From contig NZ_CP009755.1 of assembly GCF_000772085.1 (NCBI RefSeq), forward strand, positions 2,418,001-2,482,000: a DNA stretch of 64,000 nt, read 5' to 3'. This DNA comes from Curtobacterium sp. MR_MD2014 (lineage in GTDB: Bacteria > Actinomycetota > Actinomycetes > Actinomycetales > Microbacteriaceae). The notes below the pieces were generated by a model, which worked only from the letters and a program-made list of their open reading frames with translations, made no database searches and was not told the origin of the DNA. Position numbers and translations under genes: made by a program. Positions 17,040-24,510 of the stretch are shown piece by piece. Each line of letters starts with the position of its first letter. The stretch's first letter is position 1.

Positions 17040-17745
17040 CCGCCGTCCCCGCGCCGACCGTCGCGCACCCCACCCCGTCACCGGAGCCGTCAGCCACGAC
17101 GCCCCCGTGCTCGTCCTCGGCCTCGGCCGCTTCGGCGCCGCCACCGCCGGTCAGCTCGAGCGCCAGCACCGCGAGGTCCTGGTCGTCGACACCGACGCCG
17201 GCCTCGTCCAGAAGTGGTCGGACCGCGTCACCCACGCCGTGCAGGCGGACGCGACGGACATCGACGCCCTGCGGCAGATCGGCGCGCAGGACTTCGCGAT
17301 CGCGGTCGTGGCCGTCGGTTCGCACCTCGAGTCGAGCGTGCTCATCACCTCGAACCTCGTCGACCTCGGCATCCCGCAGATCTGGGCGAAGGCCGTCAGC
17401 CGCTCGCACGGCACGATCCTGTCCCGCATCGGGGCGAACCACGTCGTGTACCCGGAGCGCGAGGCCGGCGAACGGACCGCGCACCTGGTGTCCGGTCGGA
17501 TGCTCGACTTCATCGAGTTCGACGACGACTTCGCGGTCGTCAAGATGTTCCCGCCGCGCGCCGTGCGCGGCAAGGACCTCGCCACGACCGTCATCCGGAC
17601 GCGGCACGGCCTCACGGTGCTCGGCATCAAGTCGCCGGGCAGGGCGTTCGTGCCGGCAACCCCGGACAGCGTCATCGGCGAGGACGACGTCATCATCGTC
17701 TCGGGGACCGAGACCGACCTGGAGCGCTTCGCCGCGCTCGAGTAG
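17032..17745 (+). CDS. TrkA/KtrA-type potassium uptake regulatory subunit
   Basis: Cytoplasmic RCK protein of 237 residues that gates the adjacent K+ pore. An N-terminal Rossmann domain (VLGLGRFGAATAGQLE, then VVDTDAGLV) binds nucleotide; a C-terminal RCK_C domain begins near residue 160 (RGKDLATTVIRTRHGLTVLGI). The start is TTG 17032 within the overlap TTGGCTGA with the trkH stop, which gives translational coupling; no other start fits. It is followed by a palindromic repeat shared with the convergent proC. Confidence 0.93.
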   Translation: MADRRPRADRRAPHPVTGAVSHDAPVLVLGLGRFGAATAGQLERQHREVLVVDTDAGLVQKWSDRVTHAVQADATDIDALRQIGAQDFAIAVVAVGSHLESSVLITSNLVDLGIPQIWAKAVSRSHGTILSRIGANHVVYPEREAGERTAHLVSGRMLDFIEFDDDFAVVKMFPPRAVRGKDLATTVIRTRHGLTVLGIKSPGRAFVPATPDSVIGEDDVIIVSGTETDLERFAALE

Positions 17746-17756
17746 CGACCCGACGT

Positions 17757-17801
17757 CGGACGGGAGGCCCGTGGCGGACACGGCCACGGGCCTCCCGTCC
17801 G
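17757..17801. repeat. palindromic element copy B
   Basis: Perfect 19-bp arms (17757-17775 and 17783-17801) with a 7-base loop. The arm starts CGGACGGGAGGC and continues CCGTGGC, the second arm variant of the family. Located between convergent ktrA and proC. Confidence 0.9.
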
Positions 17802-17840
17802 TCCCGTGGTCACGCCGGACGGACCGACCGGCGCCCGCGG

Positions 17841-18671
17841 TCAGGACGCGGCGATCTCCTCGGCCCGGGCGATCGCAGCGCGCGACGCGCGGGTGAAGGT
17901 GCCGGCGAGGTCGGCCTCCTGCAGGACGGCGACCGCACGCTCGGTGGTGCCCTTCGGACTGGTGACGGCGCGGCGCAGGTCGGCGGGCTCCCGCCCGGAC
18001 GCGGCGAGGAGTTCGACGGCTCCCCGCACGGTCCCCTGCACCATCGTCGCGGCCTGCTCCGGGGTGAACCCGAGCGACTCGGCGGCCTGCTGCCACTGCT
18101 CGACGAGCAGGAACACGTACGCGGGCCCCGATCCGGAGACGGCGGACAGGGCGTCGAGCTGCGACTCCGGCACCTCGATGACCTGTCCGGACGCGGCGAA
18201 CACGCTCGAGGCGAGCCCGACCGCCTCGTCGTCGGCCGTGGACCCGGCGCTGATGCCGGTGACCCCGTGGCCGACGCCGATCGGGGTGTTCGGCAGCGCC
18301 CGGACCACACGGACGCCCGCCGGGACACGCGCCTCCATCGAGGCGAGCGTGGTGCCGACCGCGACGCTCACGACCACCGCACCGGGGTGGAGCGACGCGG
18401 CGACCTCGTCGAGGACCTCGCCGATCATGTAGGGCTTGACCCCGAGGACGACGAGCCCGGCCCCGCGGACGGCCTGCCGGTTCGCGTCCGGGTCGGTCTC
18501 CGTCGCCGACGCCTCGAGCCCACGCTCGCGCCATGCCGCCGCCGACGCTCCGGACCGGGTGGTGAGCGTCACGGTCGCGGGGTCGAGGCCGGCGGCGAGC
18601 AGTCCCTCGAGGACGCTGCCGGACATGGAGCCGACGCCGAGCATGGCGGTGCGGGGCAGTTCGATCGTCAT
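17841..18671 (-). CDS. proC: pyrroline-5-carboxylate reductase
   Basis: Last step of proline synthesis, NADPH-dependent, cytoplasmic. N-terminal Rossmann motif LGVGSMSGSVLEGLLAAG, the VVLGVKPYMIGEVL segment, RALPNTPIGVGHGVTG, and the C-terminal helical dimer domain with SGSGPAYVFLLVE and the family signature ending in SPKGTTERAV. 276 residues, full length. TAGGGT (minus strand, 18679-18684) ends 7 bases before ATG 18671, so the message is probably leaderless. Confidence 0.95.
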   Translation of the reverse strand: MTIELPRTAMLGVGSMSGSVLEGLLAAGLDPATVTLTTRSGASAAAWRERGLEASATETDPDANRQAVRGAGLVVLGVKPYMIGEVLDEVAASLHPGAVVVSVAVGTTLASMEARVPAGVRVVRALPNTPIGVGHGVTGISAGSTADDEAVGLASSVFAASGQVIEVPESQLDALSAVSGSGPAYVFLLVEQWQQAAESLGFTPEQAATMVQGTVRGAVELLAASGREPADLRRAVTSPKGTTERAVAVLQEADLAGTFTRASRAAIARAEEIAAS

Positions 18672-18766
18672 GGTCCCGACCCTACCCAGCGCCCACGCCT
18701 AGGATCGGTCCGTCAGGGGGCCGCCTGCGGTGCGGGCCCGGTGCACGGCAGGGAGAAGGGACACCC

Positions 18767-19723
18767 GTGAGCGCTTCGGGAGGCACGAGGGCGATCGTCG
18801 CCGCACTCGCCGCGAACGTCGGCATCGCGATCGTGAAGTTCGTCGCGGCCGCGATCAGCGGGTCCGCCGCGATGCTCGCCGAGGGCGTGCACTCCCTCGC
18901 CGACTCCGCGAACCAGCTCCTGCTCCTGCTCGGCGGCCGCCGTGCCCGCCGCGCAGCCGACCAGGAGCACCCGTTCGGCCACGGCCGCGAACGGTACGTG
19001 TACGCGTTCGTCGTCTCGATCATCCTGTTCACCATCGGCGGCGTGTTCTCGTTGTACGAGGGCATCGAGAAGCTCGCCGACCCGCACCCGATCACGAACT
19101 GGTGGCTCCCCGTCGCCGTGCTCGTCGTCGCGATCGGCCTCGAGGGCTTCTCGCTCCGCACCGCCCTGCGCGAGGCCCGTCCGCACAAGGGCTCGCAGTC
19201 GTGGGTGCAGTTCGTGCGTCGGGCGAAGGCCCCGGAGCTCCCCGTGGTCATGCTGGAGGACACCGCGGCGCTGACCGGTCTCGTGTTCGCACTGCTCGGC
19301 GTCGGGCTCACCGTGCTCACCGGCAACGGGGTGTTCGACGCGATCGGCACGGTCCTCATCGCCCTGCTCCTCATCGCGGTCGCCGTCGTGCTCGGCATCG
19401 AGACGAAGAGCCTGCTCGTCGGCGAGGGCGCGAGCGTCGCCGACGTGGAGCGCATCAGGGCCGCCGTGCTCGACGGTCCCGAGGTCGAGTCGATCGTGCA
19501 CCTCAAGACGCTGTACCTCGGGCCGGACGAGCTCATGGTCGGCATGAAGGTCGCGGTCGACGGGGACCGTCGGCTCGGCGACGTGGCCGCGGGCATCGAC
19601 ACCGTCGAGCAGCGCATCCGCGCCGCGGTGCCGGTCGCCCGCGTGATCTACGTCGAGCCGGACGTCCTCCGGACCGGGCCGCGGCCGCCCACCGAAGCGA
19701 TCGTCATCCGCGCCGCCGACTGA
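18767..19723 (+). CDS. cation diffusion facilitator family transporter
   Basis: Divalent metal (Zn/Fe/Mn type) proton antiporter, 318 residues. Metal-site residues in TM2, [16 protein letters not shown], the following [14 protein letters not shown], and the TM5-equivalent [16 protein letters not shown]; five to six TM segments and a C-terminal cytoplasmic metal-binding-like domain from about residue 225. The long insert after TM4 ([32 protein letters not shown]) matches the subgroup in actinobacteria. GTG 18767 is preceded by GGGAGAAGGG. Metal specificity is not evident. Confidence 0.92.
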   Translation: MSASGGTRAIVAALAANVGIAIVKFVAAAISGSAAMLAEGVHSLADSANQLLLLLGGRRARRAADQEHPFGHGRERYVYAFVVSIILFTIGGVFSLYEGIEKLADPHPITNWWLPVAVLVVAIGLEGFSLRTALREARPHKGSQSWVQFVRRAKAPELPVVMLEDTAALTGLVFALLGVGLTVLTGNGVFDAIGTVLIALLLIAVAVVLGIETKSLLVGEGASVADVERIRAAVLDGPEVESIVHLKTLYLGPDELMVGMKVAVDGDRRLGDVAAGIDTVEQRIRAAVPVARVIYVEPDVLRTGPRPPTEAIVIRAAD

Positions 19724-19734
19724 GCGCAGGGCCG

Positions 19735-20202
19735 TCAGCGGCGCTCGCGGAAGAACGCGTCGAGCAGGTCGCCACAGGCCTGCTCGCGCACCCCCGCGAC
19801 CACCTCGGCGCGGTGCGGCAACCGCCGGTCCCGCGCGATGTCGTAGACGCTGCCGCTCGCCCCGGCCTTCGGGTCCCAGGCCCCGAACACGATCCGCGGC
19901 ACCCGTGCGGCGAGTGCGGCTCCCGCGCACATCGGGCACGGCTCGAGCGTGACGACCAGGGTGTGCTCGGCGAGGTGCCAGTCCCCCGTCGCCTCGGCCG
20001 CCGCCCGCAGCGCGAGCACCTCGGCGTGGGCGGTCGGGTCCTGCCGGGCCTCGCGTTCGTTCCGGCCGACCGCGACGACCTCGCCCGCAGCGTCGAGGAC
20101 GACGGCACCGACCGGCACGTCCCCGGTCGACAGGCAGGCACGCGCCTCGTCGAGCGCTCGGTCCATCGCCGCGGTGAACGGTCGTCCGGCTGGGTGCTCC
20201 AC
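19735..20202 (-). CDS. tadA: tRNA-specific adenosine-34 deaminase
   Basis: Converts A34 to inosine in tRNA-Arg(ACG). Zn-dependent cytidine/deoxycytidylate deaminase fold with the catalytic TAHAEVLAL and the zinc cysteines in EPCPMCAGA. About 155 residues, the usual length. GTG 20202 was preferred over ATG 20220 because CAGGAT ends 6 bases before it, the same arrangement as upstream of tag; the longer form would add only MGQDRR. Divergent from upp, with about 40 bases between starts. Confidence 0.9.
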   Translation of the reverse strand: MEHPAGRPFTAAMDRALDEARACLSTGDVPVGAVVLDAAGEVVAVGRNEREARQDPTAHAEVLALRAAAEATGDWHLAEHTLVVTLEPCPMCAGAALAARVPRIVFGAWDPKAGASGSVYDIARDRRLPHRAEVVAGVREQACGDLLDAFFRERR

Positions 20203-20228
20203 GCGTCGATCCTGCCCCATCGGCACGG

Positions 20229-20234
20229 TACGCT
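20229..20234 (+). promoter_or_regulatory. -10 hexamer for leaderless upp
   Basis: TACGCT ends 7 bases before ATG 20242; no ribosome binding site is present in the short gap to tadA. Confidence 0.45.
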
Positions 20235-20241
20235 CGACACC

Positions 20242-20877
20242 ATGCGAGTCCACGTCGCCGACCACCCGCTCATCACCCACAAGCTCTCGGTGCTCCGCGA
20301 CCGGACCACACCCTCCCCGACCTTCCGTGCGTTGACGGAGGAGCTCGTGACGCTGCTCGCCTACGAGGCCACGCGCAGCGTCCGGGTCACCGCCACGCCG
20401 ATCGACACCCCCGTCGCGCACACGATGGGTGTCGCGATCGCGAAGCCCCGTCCGCTCGTCGTGCCGATCCTGCGCGCCGGGCTCGGCATGCTCGAGGGCA
20501 TGGTCAAGCTCGTCCCCACCGCCGAGGTCGGCTTCCTCGGCATGGCCCGCAACGAGGACACGCTCGAGCCGCAGACCTACGCGGAGCGCCTGCCCGACGA
20601 CCTGTCCGGTCGGCAGTGCTTCGTGCTCGACCCGATGCTGGCGACCGGTGGCACGCTGGCCGCCGCCATCGACTTCCTCTTCGACCGCGGCGCGGAGGAG
20701 GTCACGTGCGTCTGCATCCTCGGCGCACCCGAGGGCCTGGCCGCCGTCGAGCAGGCCGTCGGTGACCGCAACGTGAGCATCGTCCTCGGCGCCCTCGACG
20801 AGAAGCTCGACGAGAACGGCTACATCGTCCCGGGTCTCGGCGACGCGGGCGACCGCCTGTACGGCCTGGCCGAGTAG
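20242..20877 (+). CDS. upp: uracil phosphoribosyltransferase
   Basis: Pyrimidine salvage: uracil + PRPP to UMP. Visible signatures: [18 protein letters not shown] at the N-terminus, [14 protein letters not shown], and the PRPP-binding loop [19 protein letters not shown], with the C-terminal uracil-binding segment [16 protein letters not shown]. 211 residues, full length. A strong hairpin follows. tadA and upp are commonly neighbours in actinobacteria. Confidence 0.96.
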   Translation: MRVHVADHPLITHKLSVLRDRTTPSPTFRALTEELVTLLAYEATRSVRVTATPIDTPVAHTMGVAIAKPRPLVVPILRAGLGMLEGMVKLVPTAEVGFLGMARNEDTLEPQTYAERLPDDLSGRQCFVLDPMLATGGTLAAAIDFLFDRGAEEVTCVCILGAPEGLAAVEQAVGDRNVSIVLGALDEKLDENGYIVPGLGDAGDRLYGLAE

Positions 20878-20890
20878 CACCCGCTCCCCC

Positions 20891-20934
20891 GACGCCCCCG
20901 TCGACCCGGCTCCGGCCGTGTCGACGGGGGCGTC
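20891..20934 (+). terminator. terminator of upp
   Basis: Perfect 15-bp stem GACGCCCCCGTCGAC/GTCGACGGGGGCGTC (arms 20891-20905 and 20920-20934), 13 bases after the upp stop. Confidence 0.8.
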
Positions 20935-21066
20935 TCGCGTCTTCGGCGCTCGCGCGGGACGGTGTCGTCGTCGCGAGACGCCGCCGACTCGACGAGACAC
21001 CGCCGCTTCCGGGTGCGTCTCGCGCGAAGGGCGGCGTCTCGCGCGAGAAGCGGCGTCTCGCGCGCA
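20928..21066. repeat. cluster of GGCGTCTCGCG motifs in direct and inverted orientation
   Basis: The motif GCGTCTCGCG recurs at about 20930, 21014, 21033 and 21052, and its complement GCGAGACGCCGCC occurs at 20972-20984. The last can pair perfectly (13 bp) with 21030-21042. No ORF here is supported. The block fills much of the 364-base gap between upp and the leaderless small ORF; the rest shows only a palindromic element. Confidence 0.6.
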
Positions 21067-21104
21067 GACCGCGTCACGCGCACCGCGCCCCGCCCACGCG
21101 ACGG

Positions 21105-21148
21105 CGGACGGGAGGCCCGTGGCGGGCCGGCAGCGCGCCTCCCGTCCG
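21105..21148. repeat. palindromic element copy C, degenerate centre
   Basis: Outer 12-bp arms CGGACGGGAGGC/GCCTCCCGTCCG (21105-21116 and 21137-21148) are intact; the inner arm is CCGTGGC on one side and no longer pairs on the other. Located in the gap after upp. Confidence 0.8.
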
Positions 21149-21205
21149 GCAGCGGGGTCCGCCCGACCACCGCCTGTCCGCTCTCGTCACCGTCCGTGCG
21201 GACGG

Positions 21206-21235
21206 TTGACAGCGCCTTGGTATACCGCGGATACT
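21206..21235 (+). promoter_or_regulatory. strong sigma-70-type promoter
   Basis: TTGACA (21206-21211), an 18-base spacer and GATACT (21230-21235). The expected start of transcription falls on or next to A21242, the first base of the 33-codon ORF, giving a leaderless message. This is the closest match to a full -35/-10 consensus noticed in the window. Confidence 0.65.
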
Positions 21236-21241
21236 CGTCCC

Positions 21242-21343
21242 ATGACTGCAACCGTGTCCTCCCGAGTCCTCTCCGAGGCCCTGGGGAACGCCGGCACCAT
21301 GATGCCGGCGTCGGCGGTCATGCGTTGTCGAATGTGTGCCTGA
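21242..21343 (+). CDS. leaderless 33-codon ORF, possible leader peptide ending Cys-Arg-Met-Cys-Ala
   Basis: 33 residues beginning MTATVSSRVLSEALGNAGT and ending MRCRMCA. It is placed exactly at the predicted transcript start of a strong promoter. The codons contain an 8-bp hairpin CGCCGGCA/TGCCGGCG (about 21290-21311), so translation would interfere with RNA folding. Two cysteine codons at the end recall cysteine-sensing leader peptides of actinobacterial sulfur operons, but the next gene is a winged-helix regulator, not a sulfur gene. Function is inference; it could also be a free-standing small protein. Confidence 0.5.
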   Translation: MTATVSSRVLSEALGNAGTMMPASAVMRCRMCA

Positions 21344-21586
21344 TCGGTACCCGTTCCAGCCGGATCCCCCGCGACACCACCCCGGTCGCGCGCGTGTGAT
21401 CCCCGGGTGACAGCACCTCGGCGACGCCCCCACACCGCGTCCCGTCGGAGCGCAGACCACCCGTACCTCCCGGGAGGCCCCGGTCCACCGCAGGACCGCT
21501 GGGCGACACGGCGATCAGCCGTACCCGGACCGACGCACTCGACACCGCACGGTGCACCGCACCGCAGCCCCGCCCGGAGAACCGCC
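21344..21586 (+). other. possible attenuator/5' leader of the winged-helix gene
   Basis: 243 bases between the small ORF stop and ATG 21587. No convincing gene. GC-rich with several short inverted repeats; GGAG precedes the downstream ATG. If the small ORF acts as a leader, control elements would lie here. Confidence 0.3.
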
Positions 21587-22357
21587 ATGTCGCTCACGAT
21601 CCCCCAGCCCCGCACCGCCCTCCGTCCCGCCACCACGGTGCCGACCGACCTCGGCACGGTCACGCCGATCCGTCCGCGTCGCACGCCCGTCGCCCCGCCG
21701 GTACCGAGCGGGATCCCGACGAGCCCGGTCGTCGCACCGCAGCGGAACCGGGCGCTCCCCGAGGGCACCGAGGCGCGTGGCTTCGCGCTCTACGTCGGCA
21801 TCGACGAGGCCGCGGCCGCTGCCGCCGGGACGAGCCTCGCGGCCGTGGTCGAGCAGCTCAAGGCCCTCACCGCCCAGCTCGTCCCGTCGTCGGAGACCTA
21901 CGCCGCCGTCGCCGTCGCCGCCGAGGGGTCCGGGGGCCGCGACGTGGACGTGGTCCGTCTCGCGCTGCAGGACCGCTCCGCCGTGGCCGCCCGCAAGCAG
22001 GCCGAGAAGCCCGAGCCCGAGGAGACCGGTGTCGTCATCGACATCTCCCGGAAGCGCGTGACGCTCGACGGCGAAGCCGCTCCCCTGACCTACAAGGAGT
22101 TCGAGCTCCTGCAGTTCCTCGTGCTGCGCGAGGGCCAGACCGTCGACCGTGCCGCGATCATCGAGGGCCTGTGGTCCGACGACGAGGACGAGACCCCGAA
22201 CGAGCGCACCATCGACGTGCACGTGCGTCGGCTGCGCTCGAAGCTCGGTGCGTTCGAGGAGATCGTGCGGACCGTGCGCGGCGTCGGCTACCGCTTCGAC
22301 CGGCACGCCGACGTCGCGGTGCGCTACGCCTCGACGCCGTCGCCCGACCTCTTCTGA
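21587..22357 (+). CDS. winged-helix (OmpR-type DNA-binding domain) protein without receiver domain
   Basis: 256 residues. The C-terminal 100 residues are a standard Trans_reg_C winged helix: PLTYKEFELLQFLVLREGQTVDRAAIIEGLW, then ERTIDVHVRRLRSKLG and VRTVRGVGYRFD. The N-terminus is Pro/Thr-rich (about 60 residues) and is followed by a region of about 75 residues resembling no phospho-acceptor domain (EARGFALYVGIDEAAAAAAG). No aspartate pocket is visible, so it is not a classical response regulator. ATG 21587 has GGAG 9 bases upstream. Similar orphan proteins occur in Microbacteriaceae; target genes are unknown. Confidence 0.85.
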   Translation: MSLTIPQPRTALRPATTVPTDLGTVTPIRPRRTPVAPPVPSGIPTSPVVAPQRNRALPEGTEARGFALYVGIDEAAAAAAGTSLAAVVEQLKALTAQLVPSSETYAAVAVAAEGSGGRDVDVVRLALQDRSAVAARKQAEKPEPEETGVVIDISRKRVTLDGEAAPLTYKEFELLQFLVLREGQTVDRAAIIEGLWSDDEDETPNERTIDVHVRRLRSKLGAFEEIVRTVRGVGYRFDRHADVAVRYASTPSPDLF

Positions 22358-22440
22358 TCTGCTCCGACGACGTTCGGCGAACTCGCAGCGAACGGAGCCC
22401 GGACACGCTGGCGCGCCGTTACCTCGCCGTTATACAGTCG

Positions 22441-22545
22441 GAGTCGCAGGCAGTGTTTGCTGTGGCACCGCCTGCGGAATGTGATTGCAGGACACTCTTG
22501 GTGCAAGGGAGAGGGCCGGTCGCTCAGAAGGCGACCGGCCCTCGT
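22441..22545 (+). ncRNA. candidate structured small RNA between the winged-helix and MarR genes
   Basis: After TATACA (22431-22436, a possible -10) come three hairpins in a row: CGCAGGC paired with GCCTGCG, TTGCA paired with TGCAA, and a strong 13-bp terminator-like stem GAGGGCCGGTCGC/GCGACCGGCCCTC (22511-22523 and 22531-22543). This resembles an independent short transcript but the -35 is weak and no known RNA family was recognised. It may instead be only the terminator of the winged-helix gene. The whole gap 22358-22675 holds no supported protein gene. Confidence 0.3.
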
Positions 22546-22594
22546 CACGTCCCGGCCCTCGTCACATCCCGGCCCTCGTCACATCCCGGCCCGG
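22534..22594. repeat. 17-bp tandem direct repeat, three copies
   Basis: CCCGGCCCTCGTCACAT occurs at 22551-22567 and 22568-22584, with a first, slightly different copy at 22534-22550 that overlaps the terminator arm, and a partial fourth. It looks like slippage-type expansion of the terminator tail. Confidence 0.75.
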
Positions 22595-22675
22595 TCCGCT
22601 GTCCCCCGCGACCCGACCGGTGTCACACGCCCCTCGGTAGTGTGGACCGACCGTACGACCGGAGGGACGACGACC

Positions 22676-23164
22676 GTGGACGACGTACGCCGCAGCGACA
22701 AGGCGACCGCCGTCGCGGCCTGGGAAGCCCTGTTCCGGGCACAGGTGACCGTGATGCGCGCACTCAACACCGACTTCCCGGGCGGTGAGATCTCCTTCAA
22801 CGAGTACGACGTCTGCTTCAACCTGTCGACGCAGCCCGGACGACGCTGCCGGATGCGCGACCTGACCGGTCACCTGCTCCTGACACAGCCGAGCGTGAGC
22901 CGCCTGGTCGACCGCCTCGCCTCGCGCGGCATCGTCGAGAAGCAACCCGACCCGTCGGATGCGCGCGGCGTGATCGTCGCCCTCACGGCACACGGCTTCG
23001 ACGTCTACCGCTCGGTGGCGGTGCAGCACGCGCAGACCATCGCCGACCAGGTCGGAGCCGGACTCGACGACGACGAACTCCGCACCCTCACGGAGCTGTG
23101 CACGAAGCTGCGCACCGCAGCCGGCGGTACCGGTCCCCGTCCGTCCGAGGCGGTGTCCGCGTGA
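22676..23164 (+). CDS. MarR family transcriptional regulator
   Basis: 162-residue winged-helix repressor type: LRDLTGHLLLTQPSVSRLVDRLASRGIVEKQPDPSDARGVIVALTAHG-like core with the MarR wing DPSDARG. No reactive cysteine pair is placed as in redox-sensing MarR proteins, though two cysteines occur (VCFNLS, RRCRMRDL). GTG 22676 has GGAGG 10 bases upstream and a TAGTGT about 35 bases upstream. It overlaps the photolyase start by four bases (GTGA), so it very likely autoregulates an operon with it. Confidence 0.9.
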   Translation: MDDVRRSDKATAVAAWEALFRAQVTVMRALNTDFPGGEISFNEYDVCFNLSTQPGRRCRMRDLTGHLLLTQPSVSRLVDRLASRGIVEKQPDPSDARGVIVALTAHGFDVYRSVAVQHAQTIADQVGAGLDDDELRTLTELCTKLRTAAGGTGPRPSEAVSA

Positions 23165-24510
23165 GCGGCGCGGTCGTCTGGCTGCGCGAGGATCTCCGGC
23201 TCGGCGACAACCCGGCGCTCCGTGCCGCGATCGACCACGGCGGCCCGGTCACCGTCGTGGTCGTGCTCGACGAGGAGTCCGCGGGCATCCGTCCCGTCGG
23301 CGCCGCGAGCCGCTGGTGGCTCCACCACTCCCTCGCCGCCCTCGACGCCGAACTGCGGTCCCGGCACTCGCGGCTCGTCCTGCGCCGTGGCAGTGCCGCG
23401 CGGGTGATCCCCGAGGTGGTCGCGCAGGCCGGGGCGGACGCCGTCTACTGGAACCGTCGGTACGGCAGGGTCGAGCGCGATCTCGATGCGGGGATCAAGA
23501 GCGCCCTGACGGACGACGGCACGGAGGCCCACAGCTTCGCGGCGAACCTGCTCTGGGAGCCGTGGACGGTGCTCACCGGTCAGGGCGAGCCGTTCAAGGT
23601 GTTCACCCCGTTCTGGCGAGCGGCACAGGCCATGCCCGAACCGCGGCACCCGCTGCCGAAGCCGCGCGACCTGCCCGCTCCTGCGGACGTGGACTCCGAC
23701 GACCTCGACGACTGGGCCCTGCTGCCGACGGAGCCGGACTGGGCCGGCGGCCTCCGCGACGCGTGGGAGCCCGGCGAGGCGGGGGCGCACCGCAAGCTCG
23801 AGCAGTTCGTTCACGACGCGCTCGAGGACTACGACCAGCGTGACGAGCCCGCGATGGCGGCGACCAGCGACCTGTCGCCGCACCTGCGCTGGGGCGAGGT
23901 CAGCCCGTACCAGGTGTGGCACCGCCTGCACGGCGAGCTCGAGCCCGAGCAGCGCCGCCAGGCCCCGGCGTTCCTCCGCCAGCTCGCGTGGCGGGAGTTC
24001 AACTGGAACGAGTACTTCCACTGCGACGACATCGCGACCGTGAACGTCCGCCGCGAGTTCGACGCGTTCCCGTGGCGTGACGTCGACGACGACGAGCTCG
24101 ACCGCTGGCGGTACGGGCGGACGGGCTTCGACCTCGTCGACGCCGGCATGCGGGAACTCTGGCACTCGGGGGCGATGCACAACCGCGTCCGGCTGGCCGC
24201 GGCGAGCTTCCTCGTGAAGAACCTGCTCGTCGACTGGCGCATCGGCGAGCAGTGGTTCTGGGACACCCTGGTCGACGCCGACCCGGCGAACAACGCGGGC
24301 AACTGGCAGTGGGTCGCGGGCTCGGGCTTCGACGCCGCGCCGTACTTCCGCGTGTTCAACCCCGACCGGCAGATGGAACGCTTCGACCCGCACAAGGAGT
24401 ACGTGCGGCGCTGGGTCCCCGCGGACGAGGAACGCCCCGAGCCGATGGTGGACCTCAAGGCCTCCCGGCAACGTGCACTGGACGCCTACGACCAGATGCG
24501 TCGCGCATGA
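23161..24510 (+). CDS. phr: deoxyribodipyrimidine photolyase (CPD class I-like)
   Basis: Light-dependent repair of pyrimidine dimers, FAD enzyme with antenna domain. N-terminal alpha/beta domain begins AVVWLREDLRLGDNPAL; the FAD/DNA-binding domain shows TSDLSPHLRWGEVSP, RQLAWREFNWNEYF, and the signature block YGRTGFDLVDAGMREL, GAMHNRVRLAAASFLVKNL, then NAGNWQWVAGSG. 449 residues, normal. GTG 23161 overlaps the MarR stop; ATG of the next gene overlaps this stop. Position inside a MarR-controlled operon is unusual and suggests induction by a small molecule or stress. Confidence 0.94.
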   Translation: MSGAVVWLREDLRLGDNPALRAAIDHGGPVTVVVVLDEESAGIRPVGAASRWWLHHSLAALDAELRSRHSRLVLRRGSAARVIPEVVAQAGADAVYWNRRYGRVERDLDAGIKSALTDDGTEAHSFAANLLWEPWTVLTGQGEPFKVFTPFWRAAQAMPEPRHPLPKPRDLPAPADVDSDDLDDWALLPTEPDWAGGLRDAWEPGEAGAHRKLEQFVHDALEDYDQRDEPAMAATSDLSPHLRWGEVSPYQVWHRLHGELEPEQRRQAPAFLRQLAWREFNWNEYFHCDDIATVNVRREFDAFPWRDVDDDELDRWRYGRTGFDLVDAGMRELWHSGAMHNRVRLAAASFLVKNLLVDWRIGEQWFWDTLVDADPANNAGNWQWVAGSGFDAAPYFRVFNPDRQMERFDPHKEYVRRWVPADEERPEPMVDLKASRQRALDAYDQMRRA

